A stretch of DNA of 64,000 nucleotides from contig JAKSQM010000001.1 in the NCBI GenBank assembly GCA_024404115.1, forward strand, positions 124,001 through 188,000, in the 5' to 3' direction. This DNA comes from Clostridia bacterium. Lineage in GTDB: Bacteria > Bacillota > Clostridia > Oscillospirales > Acutalibacteraceae. A program made the position numbers and the translations under genes. Below, one piece after another: positions 61,946 to 64,000 of this stretch (positions are counted from its first letter, which is position 1; each line of letters begins with the position of its first letter). The notes below the pieces were generated by a model. It searched no databases and was not told where the DNA came from. It saw only the letters and a list, made by a program, of their open reading frames with translations.

Positions 61946-64000
61946 TTGTTGACGGCGGAATGGGCACGATGCTCCAGTCAAAAGGACTTAAAGCAGGGGA
62001 GCAGCCAGAGCTTTTTATGCTGAAAAACAAAGAAGTTGTTACTTCTGTTCATAAAGAATATGTTGAAGCAGGTGCAGACATCATCACAACCTGCACATTC
62101 GGTGCAAATAAATATAAATTAGGAAGCGATGAAAAAAGCCGTGAGGTGATTCTCTGCGCTGTTGAGTGTGCAAAGAATTCTGGCGCAAAATATGTAGCTC
62201 TTGATATTGGACCCTGCGGTTCACTTCTTGAGCCTATAGGCTCACTTACATTTGAGGACGCCTATGATTCATTTGCAGCGCAGGTTAAGGCAGGCGTTGA
62301 GGCAGGCGCAGACCTTGTAATTGTTGAAACAATGTCTGACTTGCTTGAAATAAAAGCGGCTATCCTTGCAGTTAAAGAGAATTCATCGCTTCCCGTTATT
62401 GCTACCATGACATTTGAAAAAGACGGCAAAACTTTCCTTGGCACAGATGCAAAAACTGCCGCAATTGCCCTCACTTCTTTTGGCGCAGATGCTGTTGGTG
62501 TCAACTGCTCATTAGGACCCGAAGAGTTAAGCGATGTCATTGATGAGTTTATACTTTACGCAGGTGTACCTGTTGCAATGCAGCCAAACGCAGGCTTGCC
62601 CGTTATTGAAAACGGCGAAACTGTTTTTAAAATCACACCCGAAGAATTTGCAGAAAAAAGTGCAGAGAAAGCAAAAAAAGGCGTTCTCATTTTTGGCGGA
62701 TGCTGTGGCACAACCCCTGCACATATAAAAGCACTTGCAGATAAATTAAAAGATATTGAGCCTGTGAAGCTCCCCGAAAAGCATTTTACTTCTTTCACAA
62801 GCGGCAGAGAAACAGTTATTCTTGACGGCAAAAACAGCGCAGTTATCGGCGAAAGAATTAACCCCACTGGTAAAAAGAAGCTGAAAGAGGCTCTCAGAAA
62901 TAAAAACTATGATTATGTTATAAATGAAGCTCTTAATCAGGAAAACTGCGGTGCAGATGCGCTTGATGTGAACGCAGGACTTCCCGAAATTGACGAAAAA
63001 GAAACGCTCGTTGCAATGGTCAAAGAGATTCAGGCAATCTGCTCACTTCCTTTGCAGATAGATTCATCTGACCCCGAGGTTGTTGAAGCGGCTGTCAGAA
63101 TTTATAACGGCAAGCCGATTATTAACTCCGTCAACGGAACAGAAGATAGCATGGCAAAAATTTTGCCGATTGTTAAAAAATACGGCACAGCTGTTGTTGC
63201 ACTGACCCTTGACGACAGCGGAATCCCCAAAAAAGCAGAGGAAAGATTGAGGGTAGCAGAGAAAATTATTTCCCGTGCAGAGGCTATGGGCATCAGCAGG
63301 GATGACATTATTGTGGATTGCCTTACCCTCACCGTTTCCACAAGTCAGAGCGCTGTTAAAGAAACGCTGAAAGCTGTTACTCTTGTTAAAGAGAAGTTAG
63401 GTGTCAGAACTGTTCTTGGTGTCAGCAATGTATCTTTCGGTATGCCAAACCGTGAGCTTATCAATGCCTCTTTCCTTGCAGAGGCTTATGGCGCAGGTCT
63501 TGATATGCCAATTCTCAACCCCTTGAGTGAAAAATACCGTGAAATCATTGCCGCTCATAAAGTGATAAATAACGAGGATGTTTCGGGTAAGGATTTTATT
63601 GAAAAATATGGCAATGTTGAAAAGATGGCTGCACCTGTTAAGGCAGACGCTAAAAAAGACCTTAAAGATATAATTATCAGCGGTATTAAAGGCGAAGCAA
63701 AGTCCGCAGTGGCAGAGCTTCTTAAAGAAAAAACTCCGCTTCAGATTATCAACGGCTATTTTATCCCTGCACTTGATGTTGTTGGCGAAGGCTTTGAAAA
63801 GGGCAAAATGTTCCTGCCCCAGCTTATGGCATCTGCACAGGCTGTTAAAAACGGCTTTGAAGCAATAAGCGAAACAATGGGTGTAACTACTCCCACAAAG
63901 GGCAAAATAATTCTTGCAACTGTTAAGGGCGATATTCACGATATAGGCAAAAATATTGTTAAAATGCTTCTTGAAAATTACGGCTACGATGTTATTGACC
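61921..64000 (+). CDS. metH: Cobalamin-dependent methionine synthase, 5' part (runs off window)
   Basis: 693 residues are visible; no stop before the window ends. Homocysteine domain at about 1-285: DGGMGTMLQ near the start, GVNCSLG (about 195) and GGCCGTTP (about 259) give the three zinc Cys. Folate-binding barrel from about 300 (GERINPTGKK), NDLTLTVSTSQ-like folate contacts, then the helical cap (GKMFLPQLMASAQAVK) and the start of the cobalamin domain with GDIHDIGKN (about 670), whose His binds cobalt. The start at 61921 follows AAAGGAAAAGG and overlaps the reactivation gene by 25 bases. It methylates homocysteine to methionine. Confidence 0.95.
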   Translation, partial: MFKTHRFLIVDGGMGTMLQSKGLKAGEQPELFMLKNKEVVTSVHKEYVEAGADIITTCTFGANKYKLGSDEKSREVILCAVECAKNSGAKYVALDIGPCGSLLEPIGSLTFEDAYDSFAAQVKAGVEAGADLVIVETMSDLLEIKAAILAVKENSSLPVIATMTFEKDGKTFLGTDAKTAAIALTSFGADAVGVNCSLGPEELSDVIDEFILYAGVPVAMQPNAGLPVIENGETVFKITPEEFAEKSAEKAKKGVLIFGGCCGTTPAHIKALADKLKDIEPVKLPEKHFTSFTSGRETVILDGKNSAVIGERINPTGKKKLKEALRNKNYDYVINEALNQENCGADALDVNAGLPEIDEKETLVAMVKEIQAICSLPLQIDSSDPEVVEAAVRIYNGKPIINSVNGTEDSMAKILPIVKKYGTAVVALTLDDSGIPKKAEERLRVAEKIISRAEAMGISRDDIIVDCLTLTVSTSQSAVKETLKAVTLVKEKLGVRTVLGVSNVSFGMPNRELINASFLAEAYGAGLDMPILNPLSEKYREIIAAHKVINNEDVSGKDFIEKYGNVEKMAAPVKADAKKDLKDIIISGIKGEAKSAVAELLKEKTPLQIINGYFIPALDVVGEGFEKGKMFLPQLMASAQAVKNGFEAISETMGVTTPTKGKIILATVKGDIHDIGKNIVKMLLENYGYDVID

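Noticed and set aside
1-64000. CRISPR array or cas genes
   Set aside because: No regularly spaced direct repeats and no Cas-like proteins were seen.

Overview
The window looks like chromosomal DNA from a spore-forming, low-to-moderate-GC gut Clostridium relative (Ruminococcaceae/Oscillospiraceae-like). Direct signs are sporulation genes (the 3' end of spoVAD, and spoIIR), AGGAGG-type ribosome sites, frequent TTG/GTG starts, TTGACA/TATAAT promoters, a dockerin-bearing secreted protein, GTP-type PEP carboxykinase, and many glycoside hydrolases (GH43, GH35, GH38/DUF5054-like, GH2, GH36, GH95-like). The genus call is inference.

Layout. 1-4 kb: spoVAD end, a TIM-barrel protein, a small unannotated membrane peptide, a secreted GH43 enzyme, and a DUF1836 + SPFH pair. 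4-8 kb: aquaporin-family channel followed by a three-gene anaerobic glycerol-3-phosphate dehydrogenase operon. 8-14 kb: GNAT, metallo-beta-lactamase-fold protein, a LexA-controlled Y-family polymerase operon, GH35. 14-23 kb: permuted SpoIID-like dockerin protein, an ATPase-like protein with a degraded P-loop, a 51-aa amphipathic peptide gene, a zinc-ribbon foldase-like protein, rpsU-lon-ysxC, and another zinc-ribbon membrane protein. 23-32 kb: DUF5054, spoIIR, a WYL regulator with GH2, an MBOAT/SGNH O-acyltransferase pair, tRNA-Leu. 32-38 kb: a NACHT NTPase just past the tRNA, NfeD + SPFH, pckG. 38-44 kb: an HprK-like/PqqD/S26-peptidase/ABC-F operon leading into GH36 and DUF1697. 44-46 kb: a three-gene phage-tail-like cassette behind a LexA operator. 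46-64 kb: acyltransferase, MFS transporter, secreted alpha/beta hydrolase, GNAT-uvrA-uvrB, HAD, glycosyltransferase, GH95-like, then metF, a separate MetH reactivation protein and metH (cut by the window end).

Most interesting points: (1) two promoters with the same design, TTGACA-17-TATAAT with a GAAC-N4-GTTC LexA palindrome inside the spacer. One drives the Y-polymerase operon and the other an orphan tail-fibre-like cassette. (2) A compact operon of HPr-kinase-like protein, PqqD-like peptide chaperone, signal-peptidase-like protease and ABC-F protein, suggesting peptide maturation without a recognised precursor. (3) A NACHT protein with an N-terminal membrane helix downstream of tRNA-Leu, a likely antiphage gene. 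(4) A strongly signalled monocistronic gene for a 51-aa anionic amphipathic peptide. (5) A family of three short inverted-repeat elements that each abut a stop codon; one supplies the stop codons of both convergent neighbours.
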